Below, piece after piece: positions 45,978 through 53,920 of a DNA stretch of 64,000 nt; position 1 is the first letter of the stretch, and every line of letters begins with the position of its first letter. The stretch is from Pseudomonadota bacterium. GTDB taxonomy: Bacteria > Pseudomonadota > Gammaproteobacteria > Burkholderiales > Rhodocyclaceae. The stretch is from contig JAKOZI010000134.1 of NCBI GenBank assembly GCA_029780075.1, positions 1 through 64,000 of the forward strand, written 5' to 3'. The notes beneath the pieces were generated by a model that was not told the DNA's origin, searched no databases, and saw nothing but the letters and a program-made list of their open reading frames with translations. The translations under genes and the position numbers were made by a program.

Positions 45978-46672
45978 CGGGCGTCAGGGGTGATGGCGCG
46001 GTAGAGCGACATGATGATTCCTGCCGTGGCGCCCCAAATGAAGTAATCGCCGTATGGCATCGCCCAGTAGTGCCGCAGTTTGCCGCGGTAGTGCAGCGAG
46101 TGCCGCTGGTGATTGGCGGGATCGAGCAGAAAGCCCAGCGGCACCTCGAAAGCCTCTGCCACCTCGAATGCATCGAGCCTTAACTCGAAGGGCGGCGTCA
46201 CCATGGCCACCACCGGGGTGACACGAAAACCCGTGGCGGTACGATACTCCGGCAGGTAGCCGGCAATCTCGACCACCGCCGACGGCAGGCCAATCTCCTC
46301 GAACGCCTCGCGCAGCGCGGTGTGCGCCGGTGAGGAATCGGCCTCCTCGCAACGCCCCCCCGGAAAGCTGACCTGCCCGGGATGATCCCTGAGGTGTGCG
46401 GTGCGTTGCGTCAGCAGTACCGTCGGCTGGTCGTTCCGCAGGATGATCGGGAACAGCACCGCCGCCGGCATCAGTTCTTCGTCACCAACGCCGTCTTCGA
46501 GCACAAAGGGAACACGTGACGGTTCCGGGCGCAAGATTCGCCGCAGGTGGTCGAGATCGACAGTCCCTGCTCGCCCTGGCGATGGAGCAAGCGAAACATC
46601 AGGTGCTGACAGCACACTCTTCCTCCTCGATCTCCGCATGCACGGCAGCAAGGGCGTCGCGCAGGGTTTCAT
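45974..46672 (-). CDS. NUDIX hydrolase, CoA pyrophosphatase-like
   Basis: Nudix box FPGGRCEEADSSPAHTALREAFEEIGLP; exact start uncertain. Confidence 0.9.
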   Translation of the reverse strand: MKPCATPLLPCMRRSRRKSVLSAPDVSLAPSPGRAGTVDLDHLRRILRPEPSRVPFVLEDGVGDEELMPAAVLFPIILRNDQPTVLLTQRTAHLRDHPGQVSFPGGRCEEADSSPAHTALREAFEEIGLPSAVVEIAGYLPEYRTATGFRVTPVVAMVTPPFELRLDAFEVAEAFEVPLGFLLDPANHQRHSLHYRGKLRHYWAMPYGDYFIWGATAGIIMSLYRAITPDAR

Positions 46673-46862
46673 CGGGAAGGGCGTTGATCCTGCTCGCCAC
46701 CAGATCTGCGGACTTCACGGCCCCCGCCGGCAAGAGACTGCTGTCCAGTGAGGCAATGAGCGCGGCACTGGCGCCCACCACCTGCAGCAGGGTCTGCCGC
46801 TCGCCCATCAGAAGTTCGAGTTCGCGGCCCAACATGGTTATCTTCTCGTCTCGGTGACGCAT
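46599..46862 (-). CDS. Small hypothetical protein
   Basis: 87 aa MRHRDEKITMLGRELELLMGERQTLLQVVGASAALIASLDSSLLPAGAVKSADLVASRINALPDETLRDALAAVHAEIEEEE. Confidence 0.55.
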   Translation of the reverse strand: MRHRDEKITMLGRELELLMGERQTLLQVVGASAALIASLDSSLLPAGAVKSADLVASRINALPDETLRDALAAVHAEIEEEECAVST

Positions 46863-46874
46863 TTTCGAGTTCTC

Positions 46875-47564
46875 CTAGTAGCGCTTCCTGAGGATCATGG
46901 TCTGGCCATCGCGCTGCATTTCCATACGATTCAGGAAACTCATGCCCAGCAAAGCAAATGGCAAATCCTGGGCATGCACCACCGCGTCGACATTGTTCAG
47001 GACAATCTCGCCAACGCGCACGCTGTCGAGTTTGACGCAAGCGACGGCAGCCTGACCATTGGCGGTGTTAACCATCCCCGGTTGCCCCTTGCCGGCGTCA
47101 AGGCCGATGCGCCGCGCTTCGCCGGCGCCGAGCGAGATCATTGTCGCACCGGTATCCACCAGAAAGCGCACGCTCGTTCCGTTGATGTTGCCGGTCGTCA
47201 GGAAATGGCCATTGCCATCGGCAGTCAATGTCGCCTTGGCGCCGCCATCGCCCGCAGGCTGCGATGCAACATTCTGCCCAACCCGCAGGATACGCTTCTT
47301 TCCGTCCGTCTCGATGGTGGCCGTATCACGGTCAACCGACAGGACTCTGACTCCTTCGTCGGTGCGGGCACCGACCGCTACCGTTCGCGGTACACCGCCG
47401 TCGATGGTCAACAAGGCCTTGCCCGGGAACACACCAGCCAGCCCGACATCGACGGCCTGCGCCACCGGGCACGCGGCCCAGAACGACAGCAATACGGCGC
47501 CCCAACTGACCACACTCGTACCGCTCAGGTAACCCCACGCGTCACCACTCCCAAACGACCGCAT
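46875..47564 (-). CDS. Retropepsin-like clan AA aspartic protease (TIGR02281-like)
   Basis: VRFLVDTGATMISLGAGEARRIGLD; ALLGMSFLNRMEMQRDGQTMILRKRY; N-terminal signal; start uncertain. Confidence 0.85.
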   Translation of the reverse strand: MRSFGSGDAWGYLSGTSVVSWGAVLLSFWAACPVAQAVDVGLAGVFPGKALLTIDGGVPRTVAVGARTDEGVRVLSVDRDTATIETDGKKRILRVGQNVASQPAGDGGAKATLTADGNGHFLTTGNINGTSVRFLVDTGATMISLGAGEARRIGLDAGKGQPGMVNTANGQAAVACVKLDSVRVGEIVLNNVDAVVHAQDLPFALLGMSFLNRMEMQRDGQTMILRKRY

Positions 47565-47750
47565 GACCACAATTCCTCCTCGCATAGCCAACCGCATTTC
47601 GCCATCCGACGCGTAATGGTTCAAGGCATTTTGCCACACTCCGACCACGGCACCTGACGGCATCCAGGGGTTATCCCGGAAAGCGACGGTCGCTGCGCGC
47701 CGCGTGCCGTGCTCATCCACCGATCTGGTAGACGAGCACGGCAGCGGGTG

Positions 47751-48194
47751 TCAGCGATAGACGAGGACGGGGATTTTCGAGTGTGTCAGCACTTTGTTGG
47801 TTTCGCTGCCGAGCAACAAGGCGGTAAAGCCGCGGCGGCCATGCGAGGCCATGAAGATCAGGTCGCAGCCAGACTGGGTAGCCGCATCGATGATCGCCTG
47901 GTAGGGAATGTCGCTGGTCAGGGAAAGTTTCGCCACCGGGACACCCGCGGCATCACACAACTGGACGACAAAATCCAGCGTCTGTTGTGCTTGCTGTTCG
48001 GCAAGTTCGGCGAACTTCTCCGGCGTCGTGGGGTCGATCAATGCCCCTTCACCATAGTAGCTGACCGGATATTCGGGTTTGGCAAAGAATGCCGTGATGC
48101 GCGCCCCCGCCTCCCTGGCAAAGGAAACCGCGCGACGGGCGGTTTCCCTGGAAAGTTCGGAACCATCGGTCGGAACAAGGATATTCTTGAACAT
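47751..48194 (-). CDS. Universal stress protein
   Basis: MFKNILVPTDGSELSRETARRAVSFAREAGARITAFFA...GCDLIFMASHGRRGFTALLLGSETNKVLTHSKIPVLVYR. Confidence 0.94.
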   Translation of the reverse strand: MFKNILVPTDGSELSRETARRAVSFAREAGARITAFFAKPEYPVSYYGEGALIDPTTPEKFAELAEQQAQQTLDFVVQLCDAAGVPVAKLSLTSDIPYQAIIDAATQSGCDLIFMASHGRRGFTALLLGSETNKVLTHSKIPVLVYR

Positions 48195-48249
48195 GGCGTT
48201 TCCTCCACAGGACGATGAATTAACTATAGGATGAAAGCGGGCCCGACTG

Positions 48250-48263
48250 TTGATCAACATCAA
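48250..48263 (-). promoter_or_regulatory. FNR-type box upstream of usp
   Basis: TTGATCAACATCAA: perfect match to TTGAT-N4-ATCAA; minus-strand -10-like TATAGT at 48223-48228. Confidence 0.82.
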
Positions 48264-48376
48264 AGGATTGAAGGTGTATGGCACAAACGCTCGGCAACTG
48301 CGACGGTGATGAACCATTCCCAGCCGCCCGAACACCGATGCACGCCGGAAAACCGGCATCCGTCCATAAGAATTAC

Positions 48377-48390
48377 TTGATATCGGTCAA
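48377..48390 (+). promoter_or_regulatory. FNR-type box upstream of the hemerythrin operon
   Basis: TTGATATCGGTCAA; -10-like GACAAT at 48413-48418. Confidence 0.78.
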
Positions 48391-48446
48391 CGTGGGTGGT
48401 CGCCGCCCGTTCGACAATGGCCATCCTGTCTCCTGAGAGCTACCGC

Positions 48447-48908
48447 ATGCACGCGATTACGGAATTCATGGTCAACGATCATCGCTCCTGCGACGGTTTG
48501 CTGGTCGCCGTCGAGCACGCCGTGGCGAACGCCGCGTGGGCAACAGCCCGAACCGGATTCGCCCACTTCAGCGACGCGATGCGCTGTCATTTCGCGGCCG
48601 AGGAACGCGTTCTCTTCCCGCTTTTTGAACAGAGTACCGGCATGTACCTCGGGCCGACGCAGGTCATGCGCGCCGAGCATGCGCAAATGCTGCAGTTGCT
48701 GGCCAGCGCCGCGTCGGCTCTGGAGGCGGCAGACAGCGACGATTACGCCGGTAGCGCAGAAACGCTGTTGATCATGATGCAGCAACACAACCTCAAGGAA
48801 GAGAACGTGCTGTATCCGATGTGCGACCAGCATCTGGCTGATCAACTCGATGCACTGCTGCCCGAGTTGCAGCGGCAGATTGCCGGCCAGGATGGAAGTT
48901 CGAGATGA
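48447..48908 (+). CDS. Hemerythrin HHE-domain protein
   Basis: FMVNDHRSCDGLLVAVEHA...MRCHFAAEERVLFPLFEQ...RAEHAQMLQLL...QQHNLKEENVLYPMCDQHL. Confidence 0.9.
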   Translation: MHAITEFMVNDHRSCDGLLVAVEHAVANAAWATARTGFAHFSDAMRCHFAAEERVLFPLFEQSTGMYLGPTQVMRAEHAQMLQLLASAASALEAADSDDYAGSAETLLIMMQQHNLKEENVLYPMCDQHLADQLDALLPELQRQIAGQDGSSR

Positions 48909-49141
48909 CCAGAGAAAATGCCGACATCGTGCTCGACGTGTGTGGACTGGAGCCTCCCGAACCGCTGGTGCGTACCATGGAAGTACTCGACCAGCTCGGT
49001 CCGGCGGAAAAACTCCTGGTACTCCTCCCGCGCGAACCCTACCCACTCTACCGGGCGCTCGAACTCAACGGCTTCTGTTGGCAAACGGTGTGCCGACCCG
49101 ACGGGACCGTGGAAGTCCTGATCCAGCATCGACAGCCATAG
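48905..49141 (+). CDS. DUF2249 domain protein
   Basis: DVCGLEPPEPLVRTMEVLDQLGPAEKLLVLLPREPYPLYRALELNGFCWQTVCRPDGTVEVLI. Confidence 0.88.
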   Translation: MTRENADIVLDVCGLEPPEPLVRTMEVLDQLGPAEKLLVLLPREPYPLYRALELNGFCWQTVCRPDGTVEVLIQHRQP

Positions 49142-50460
49142 TGCAGGCGCTACTGTCCTTCGATCAGGCGCCGCCGCTGGCGGCGCCGTTGCGTTTCTTC
49201 CTGACCGCACCGTTATTTGCCATTCTCGCCGGCCTGCTGCTGTTGTGGAACGGCCCGGGCCTGTTTGCCTCGCGCTGGACGCCGGCAGCGCTGGCCCTGA
49301 CGCACCTGATCAGCGTCGGTTTCATGCTGCAGGTGATGCTGGGGGCGATGATACAGATTCTGCCGGTAGCCGCCGGGGCGAACGTGTCGCGACCGCTGCT
49401 GGTAGCGTGCATGGTCCATGTCGTGATCACGCCGGGAGCATTGTTGCTGGCAATGGGTTTGCTGAGCTACGAACCTCTCGTTCTGAGGTTGGCCGTATTC
49501 CTGCTCGGCAGCGGCGTGGCGCTGTTCGTGGGTGCAGCCGCACGCGCCTTGCACGGTGTACCGTCGTCGAACCCGACCGTGCGTGGCCTCAAACTGGCTC
49601 TGTCTGGTCTGAGCGTCACTGTCGGCCTCGGCCTGTTGCTGGCCATCGCTTTCAGCGGTCGGTTCGACCTGCCGCTGCCATTGCGACAGTTGACACCCAT
49701 TCACCTCGGCTGGGGCTTCGTCGGCTGGGGTGTGCTGTTGCTTGCCGCTGTCGCTTTCGTCGTGGTTCCGATGTTCCAGATGACACCACCGTACCCCGCC
49801 ACGTTCGCCGGCGCATTTTCCTGGTCGGTGCTGGCGTTGCTGTGCATGTGGAGTATCGCTGCCGGCGCGGCCTGGCATTGGCCGTCTGCCGTTCTGGAGG
49901 GTGCCGTGGTACTGTCGGTGGCCAGCTTTGCGGCCCTGACCTTGCACGTCCAGAGCCGCAGCAAGCGCGCGAAGTTCGACGCCACCCAGCACTACTGGCG
50001 TGTCGGCATGCTGTGCGCCCTGGCAACCTGCGTCCTGTGGTTCGCAGCGGCAATCGTGCCGGCCCTCGCCGACCGCCCGGAATGGTCGCTGTGCTGCGGG
50101 GTACTGGCACTGGTTGGCGGCTTCATGTCGGTGATGATCGGCATGCTGTACAAGATCGTTCCATTTCTGGTCTGGTTGCACCTGCAGAATCGTGGTGGCG
50201 GGCGAGTGTTGGCTCCGACAATGAACAAGGTCATCGCAACACGACAGATCGACCGGCAAATGTATGCGCACCTGCTTGCGCTGGCGCTCCTGCTGGCGGC
50301 AGTCGTCTGGCCGCTGTGGTTCAGCTATCCGGCAGGCCTGGCGTTCGTGCTCGCCAATGCCTGGCTGCTGCACAATCTGCTGACTGCCGCCGCGTTCTAC
50401 CGGCGGCATTGCCTGAAAATCGAGGCCTGGGAAGCCGCCACGGCCACGCCGGTCGGATGA
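49141..50460 (+). CDS. Multi-pass membrane protein, NnrS/heme-copper-like (tentative)
   Basis: GTG start overlaps DUF2249 stop; about 12 TM segments with conserved-looking His/Gln in HLISVGFMLQVMLGAMIQILPVAAG and HLGWGFVGWGVLLLAAVAFVVVPMFQMTP. Confidence 0.65.
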   Translation: MQALLSFDQAPPLAAPLRFFLTAPLFAILAGLLLLWNGPGLFASRWTPAALALTHLISVGFMLQVMLGAMIQILPVAAGANVSRPLLVACMVHVVITPGALLLAMGLLSYEPLVLRLAVFLLGSGVALFVGAAARALHGVPSSNPTVRGLKLALSGLSVTVGLGLLLAIAFSGRFDLPLPLRQLTPIHLGWGFVGWGVLLLAAVAFVVVPMFQMTPPYPATFAGAFSWSVLALLCMWSIAAGAAWHWPSAVLEGAVVLSVASFAALTLHVQSRSKRAKFDATQHYWRVGMLCALATCVLWFAAAIVPALADRPEWSLCCGVLALVGGFMSVMIGMLYKIVPFLVWLHLQNRGGGRVLAPTMNKVIATRQIDRQMYAHLLALALLLAAVVWPLWFSYPAGLAFVLANAWLLHNLLTAAAFYRRHCLKIEAWEAATATPVG

Positions 50461-50885
50461 TCAGTTACCTGTACCTGAAGTACCTGCACATGGGCTGCGT
50501 TGCGCTCAGCGGCGCCGGCTTCCTGCTGCGCGGGGTCTGGATGCTGACCGATTCGCCCTGTCTGCAGCAGCGAGCGGTACGGGTCCTGCCGCACCTGATC
50601 GATACGATCCTGCTCGGCAGCGCGATCGCCATGGCGGTAGTCAGCGCCCAATATCCGTTCGCGGTGAACTGGTTGACCGCCAAACTCGTCGGCCTGCTGA
50701 TCTACATCGGTTGCGGAACGATGGCTCTCAAGCGCGCCCGCAGCAAGGCACAACGGGCAGTGTTCCTGGTCGCTGCGTTGGGCGCCTTCGCCTACATCGT
50801 ATCAGTCGCGCTTGCCCGCAGTCCGCTGGGCTTTTTCGCCTGGCTCGCGGAGGCGGCGAGCGCCACGCTTCCTGCCGCCGCTTAG
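50457..50885 (+). CDS. SirB2-family membrane protein
   Basis: MISYLYLKYLHMGCVALSGAGFLLRGVWMLTDSPCLQQRAVRVLPHLIDTILLGSAIAMA. Confidence 0.88.
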   Translation: MISYLYLKYLHMGCVALSGAGFLLRGVWMLTDSPCLQQRAVRVLPHLIDTILLGSAIAMAVVSAQYPFAVNWLTAKLVGLLIYIGCGTMALKRARSKAQRAVFLVAALGAFAYIVSVALARSPLGFFAWLAEAASATLPAAA

Positions 50886-51619
50886 GCGCGCTGGTGCGTC
50901 AGCAGCTTTCGCAAACCGGCGGTATTGAGAATACGGACCTTTCGTTGATGCACGGCCAACAACCCTTCTTCCTGGAAACGCGAGAAAGCCCGGCTGACGG
51001 TTTCGAGTTTGAGACCGAGATAGCTGCCGATTTCGTCACGCGACATGCGCAGATTGAATTCCGCCGGTGAATAGCCACGCGCCTTGAAACGCTGCGAAAG
51101 ATTGAGGAGAAAGGCTGCCAGGCGTTCCTCGGCGCGCATCGTGCCAAGCAGCATCATCACCCCATGATCGCGAACGATCTCGCGGCTCATCACCTTATGG
51201 AAGTGATGCTGCAAGGTATGGATTTGCCGCGATAACCCTTCGAGTTGCAGGAAGGGAATCGCACACACTTCGCTGTCTTCGAGCGCGATGGCGTTACAGG
51301 TGTGGATCTCGCTGCTGATGCCGTCCAGCCCGAGCAACTCGCCCGTCATCTGGAAACCGGTGACCTGATCACGACCGTCCTCAATCATCACATCGGTCTT
51401 GAAAAAGCCGCTGCGAATGGCGTAGATCGATTCGAAACCCTGCCCGGCACGATAGAGATGATCGCCGCGTTTCAGGCGCTTGCGCGTCGAAACCAGTTCG
51501 TCCAGCCTTTTCAGCTCGTCTCGCTCAAGTCCAATGGGCAGGCACAGCTCGCGCAGGTTGCAGTTCGAACAAGCGGTCTTCACGACTTCAAATGCCAGCC
51601 TTGCCGTCACAGCATTCAT
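50882..51619 (-). CDS. fnr: FNR-type CRP-family oxygen-responsive regulator
   Basis: N-terminal Cys cluster CSNCNLRELC plus central Cys (SEVCAIPF); HTH MSRDEIGSYLGLKLETVSRAFSRFQ. Confidence 0.95.
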   Translation of the reverse strand: MNAVTARLAFEVVKTACSNCNLRELCLPIGLERDELKRLDELVSTRKRLKRGDHLYRAGQGFESIYAIRSGFFKTDVMIEDGRDQVTGFQMTGELLGLDGISSEIHTCNAIALEDSEVCAIPFLQLEGLSRQIHTLQHHFHKVMSREIVRDHGVMMLLGTMRAEERLAAFLLNLSQRFKARGYSPAEFNLRMSRDEIGSYLGLKLETVSRAFSRFQEEGLLAVHQRKVRILNTAGLRKLLTHQRA

Positions 51620-51653
51620 CGTCATGCACGTCCTTTTTCATTAAACCCTGCCT

Positions 51654-51667
51654 TTGATCCAGGTCAA
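51654..51667 (+). promoter_or_regulatory. FNR-type box between fnr and hemN
   Basis: TTGATCCAGGTCAA; -10-like GATAAT at 51690-51695. Confidence 0.78.
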
Positions 51668-51722
51668 CCCGGTTGCTCCAGCGCTGTCCGATAATACCAA
51701 CCATAAACAGTGTAGCGGGAAC

Positions 51723-53120
51723 ATGAACTCTGTCGCTGGCCACCTCGTTTTTGATCCACAGATCATCCGCCGTTTCGACATCAACGGTCCGCGCTACACG
51801 TCGTATCCGACCGCGGATCGCTTCGTCGAAGCCTTTGGTGCGGAGGCCGCAAGGCTCTGGCTAGGCAAGCGGAATATCGGCGCCATCAGCCGGCAACTGT
51901 CATTGTACTTCCACATTCCATTCTGCAACACCATCTGTTATTACTGCGCGTGCAACAAAATCATCACCAAGGATCATGGTCGCTCGGCCAAGTACCTGAA
52001 ATATCTGGCACGCGAACTGGCGTTGCAGAGCAGCTATCTTGAGGGCGGCGATCAGGAAGTCGCGCAACTGCACTGGGGTGGGGGTACGCCGACCTTCCTG
52101 TCACACGACGAGATGCGTCAGTTGATGGCGGCGACACGCCAGCACTTCAGATTGATCGACGGCGGCGAGTACTCGATTGAGGTCGATCCGCGCAAGGTTG
52201 ATCGCGCGACCGTCGAATTGCTCGTCGAGTTGGGTTTCAACCGCATGAGCGTCGGAGTGCAGGATTTCGATGCCAGCGTGCAGCAGGCGGTCAATCGCAT
52301 CCAGAGCGAAGAGGAAACCTGCGCGGTGATCGGTGCGGCGCGCGCGACCGGCTTCAAATCGATCAGCATCGATCTCATCTACGGTTTGCCCAGACAAACG
52401 GTGGGCGGTTTCGGGCGCACCCTAAACCGCGTCATCGACGCCGCTCCGGATCGCGTATCGATCTACAACTACGCGCACCTGCCGAGTCTCTTCAAGCCAC
52501 AGCGCCGCATCCTGGAAACTGACATGCCTTCCGCCGACGCCCGCCTGCAGATTCTCGCCCTGGCAATCCAGCGGATGACCGACGCCGGCTACGTCTATAT
52601 CGGCATGGATCATTTCGCAAAACCCGACGATGAACTGACCACTGCGCAGCGACAAGGGCGGTTACACCGGAACTTTCAGGGCTATTCGACGCATTCGGAT
52701 TGTGATCTGCTGGCCTTCGGGATTTCCGCGATCGGCAAGGTCGGACCGACCTACAGTCAGAACGTGAAGACCCTTGACGAGTACTACGACTTGCTCGACA
52801 GCGGCATCCTGCCGGTGTATCGCGGCATCGAACTGAACGCCGACGACCTGCTGCGGCGGTCGATCATTCAGTCGCTGATGTGTCACTTCGAACTTTCGAT
52901 CGAATCGATTGAAATCGCCCATCTGATCGACTTCCGGCAGTACTTCGCTACCGAGCTCGACGACCTCGACGAAATGGTGGACGCCGGCCTGGTCCGCGTC
53001 GACGACAAATGGATCACCGTTCTGCCGCAGGGACGCATGCTGGTGCGGGCGATCTCGATGGTCTTCGACAGATATCTGCGCGCGGACCGCCAGCGCACCC
53101 GCTATTCGAAAGTGATCTGA
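51723..53120 (+). CDS. hemN: Oxygen-independent coproporphyrinogen III oxidase
   Basis: GPRYTSYPTADRF; radical SAM LYFHIPFCNTICYYCACNKIITKD; YTYIGMDHFAKPDDEL-like region. Confidence 0.96.
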   Translation: MNSVAGHLVFDPQIIRRFDINGPRYTSYPTADRFVEAFGAEAARLWLGKRNIGAISRQLSLYFHIPFCNTICYYCACNKIITKDHGRSAKYLKYLARELALQSSYLEGGDQEVAQLHWGGGTPTFLSHDEMRQLMAATRQHFRLIDGGEYSIEVDPRKVDRATVELLVELGFNRMSVGVQDFDASVQQAVNRIQSEEETCAVIGAARATGFKSISIDLIYGLPRQTVGGFGRTLNRVIDAAPDRVSIYNYAHLPSLFKPQRRILETDMPSADARLQILALAIQRMTDAGYVYIGMDHFAKPDDELTTAQRQGRLHRNFQGYSTHSDCDLLAFGISAIGKVGPTYSQNVKTLDEYYDLLDSGILPVYRGIELNADDLLRRSIIQSLMCHFELSIESIEIAHLIDFRQYFATELDDLDEMVDAGLVRVDDKWITVLPQGRMLVRAISMVFDRYLRADRQRTRYSKVI

Positions 53121-53197
53121 AGCAGCCCGGCGGGCGATCGTCGAGCGGGAAGGAGTAGAATTCCCCCCTTCCCGCCCGGTGCTTGCGCTTGCCCTCG

Positions 53198-53878
53198 ATG
53201 TCTGAACTCCCTTATCTCGCCCTGCTGCTGATCGGTCTGCTGGGTGGCACGCACTGCATCGGCATGTGTGGTGGCATCGTCGGCGCGCTGTCGATGGGAG
53301 GCCCGGCGCGCCTCAGCCTGCATCTGGCCTATAACCTGGGACGCGTCACCAGTTATGCGACAGCCGGCGCGATTGCCGGCGCGCTGGGCCAGGCCGGCAT
53401 GGCATTGTCCGGTCAGTGGCCGTTGCGCAGCATCCTGTACATGCTCGCCAACCTGATGCTGATTGCCCTTGGCCTCTACCTGATGGGCGTCACGCGCGCC
53501 CTGGCCTTCAGCGAACGCGCTGGTCAGCAGTTGTGGCGGCACCTGCAGCCCCTGAGTCGGCGTTACCTGCCGGCACGTACTGCGGCGCAAGCCTTTCCGC
53601 TCGGCCTGTTGTGGGGCTGGCTGCCCTGCGGCCTGGTCTACAGTGCCCTGGCAACCGCACTGACCAGTGGCTCGGTGTGGCACGGCGCAGGCTTGATGCT
53701 GGTCTTCGGCGTCGGCACCTTGCCTAATCTGCTGCTCGCCGGCCTGCTTGCCGCTCGCCTGCAGGCCTATGCGCGCCAGCCGATGGTCCGCATGCTATCC
53801 GGCCTGCTTATTCTGGGCTTCGGGGTCTGGGGACTGCTGAGCCTGCCGGCGCTGGCCCGGCAGGTCCCCTGGAACTAG
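53198..53878 (+). CDS. Sulfite exporter TauE/SafE-like (DUF2229-type) membrane protein
   Basis: LLLIGLLGGTHCIGMCGGIVGALSMG...HLAYNLGRVTSYATAGAIAGALG. Confidence 0.9.
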   Translation: MSELPYLALLLIGLLGGTHCIGMCGGIVGALSMGGPARLSLHLAYNLGRVTSYATAGAIAGALGQAGMALSGQWPLRSILYMLANLMLIALGLYLMGVTRALAFSERAGQQLWRHLQPLSRRYLPARTAAQAFPLGLLWGWLPCGLVYSALATALTSGSVWHGAGLMLVFGVGTLPNLLLAGLLAARLQAYARQPMVRMLSGLLILGFGVWGLLSLPALARQVPWN

Positions 53879-53920
53879 CGATGCACATCTCCTGCCAGCC
53901 GCCGCCTGCGCCGCGCGTCG

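Noticed and set aside
49245-50456. N-terminal part of the 546-aa ORF 49245..50885
   Set aside because: Out-of-frame overlap with the multi-TM gene; only the SirB2-like C-terminal part from 50457 is protein-like.
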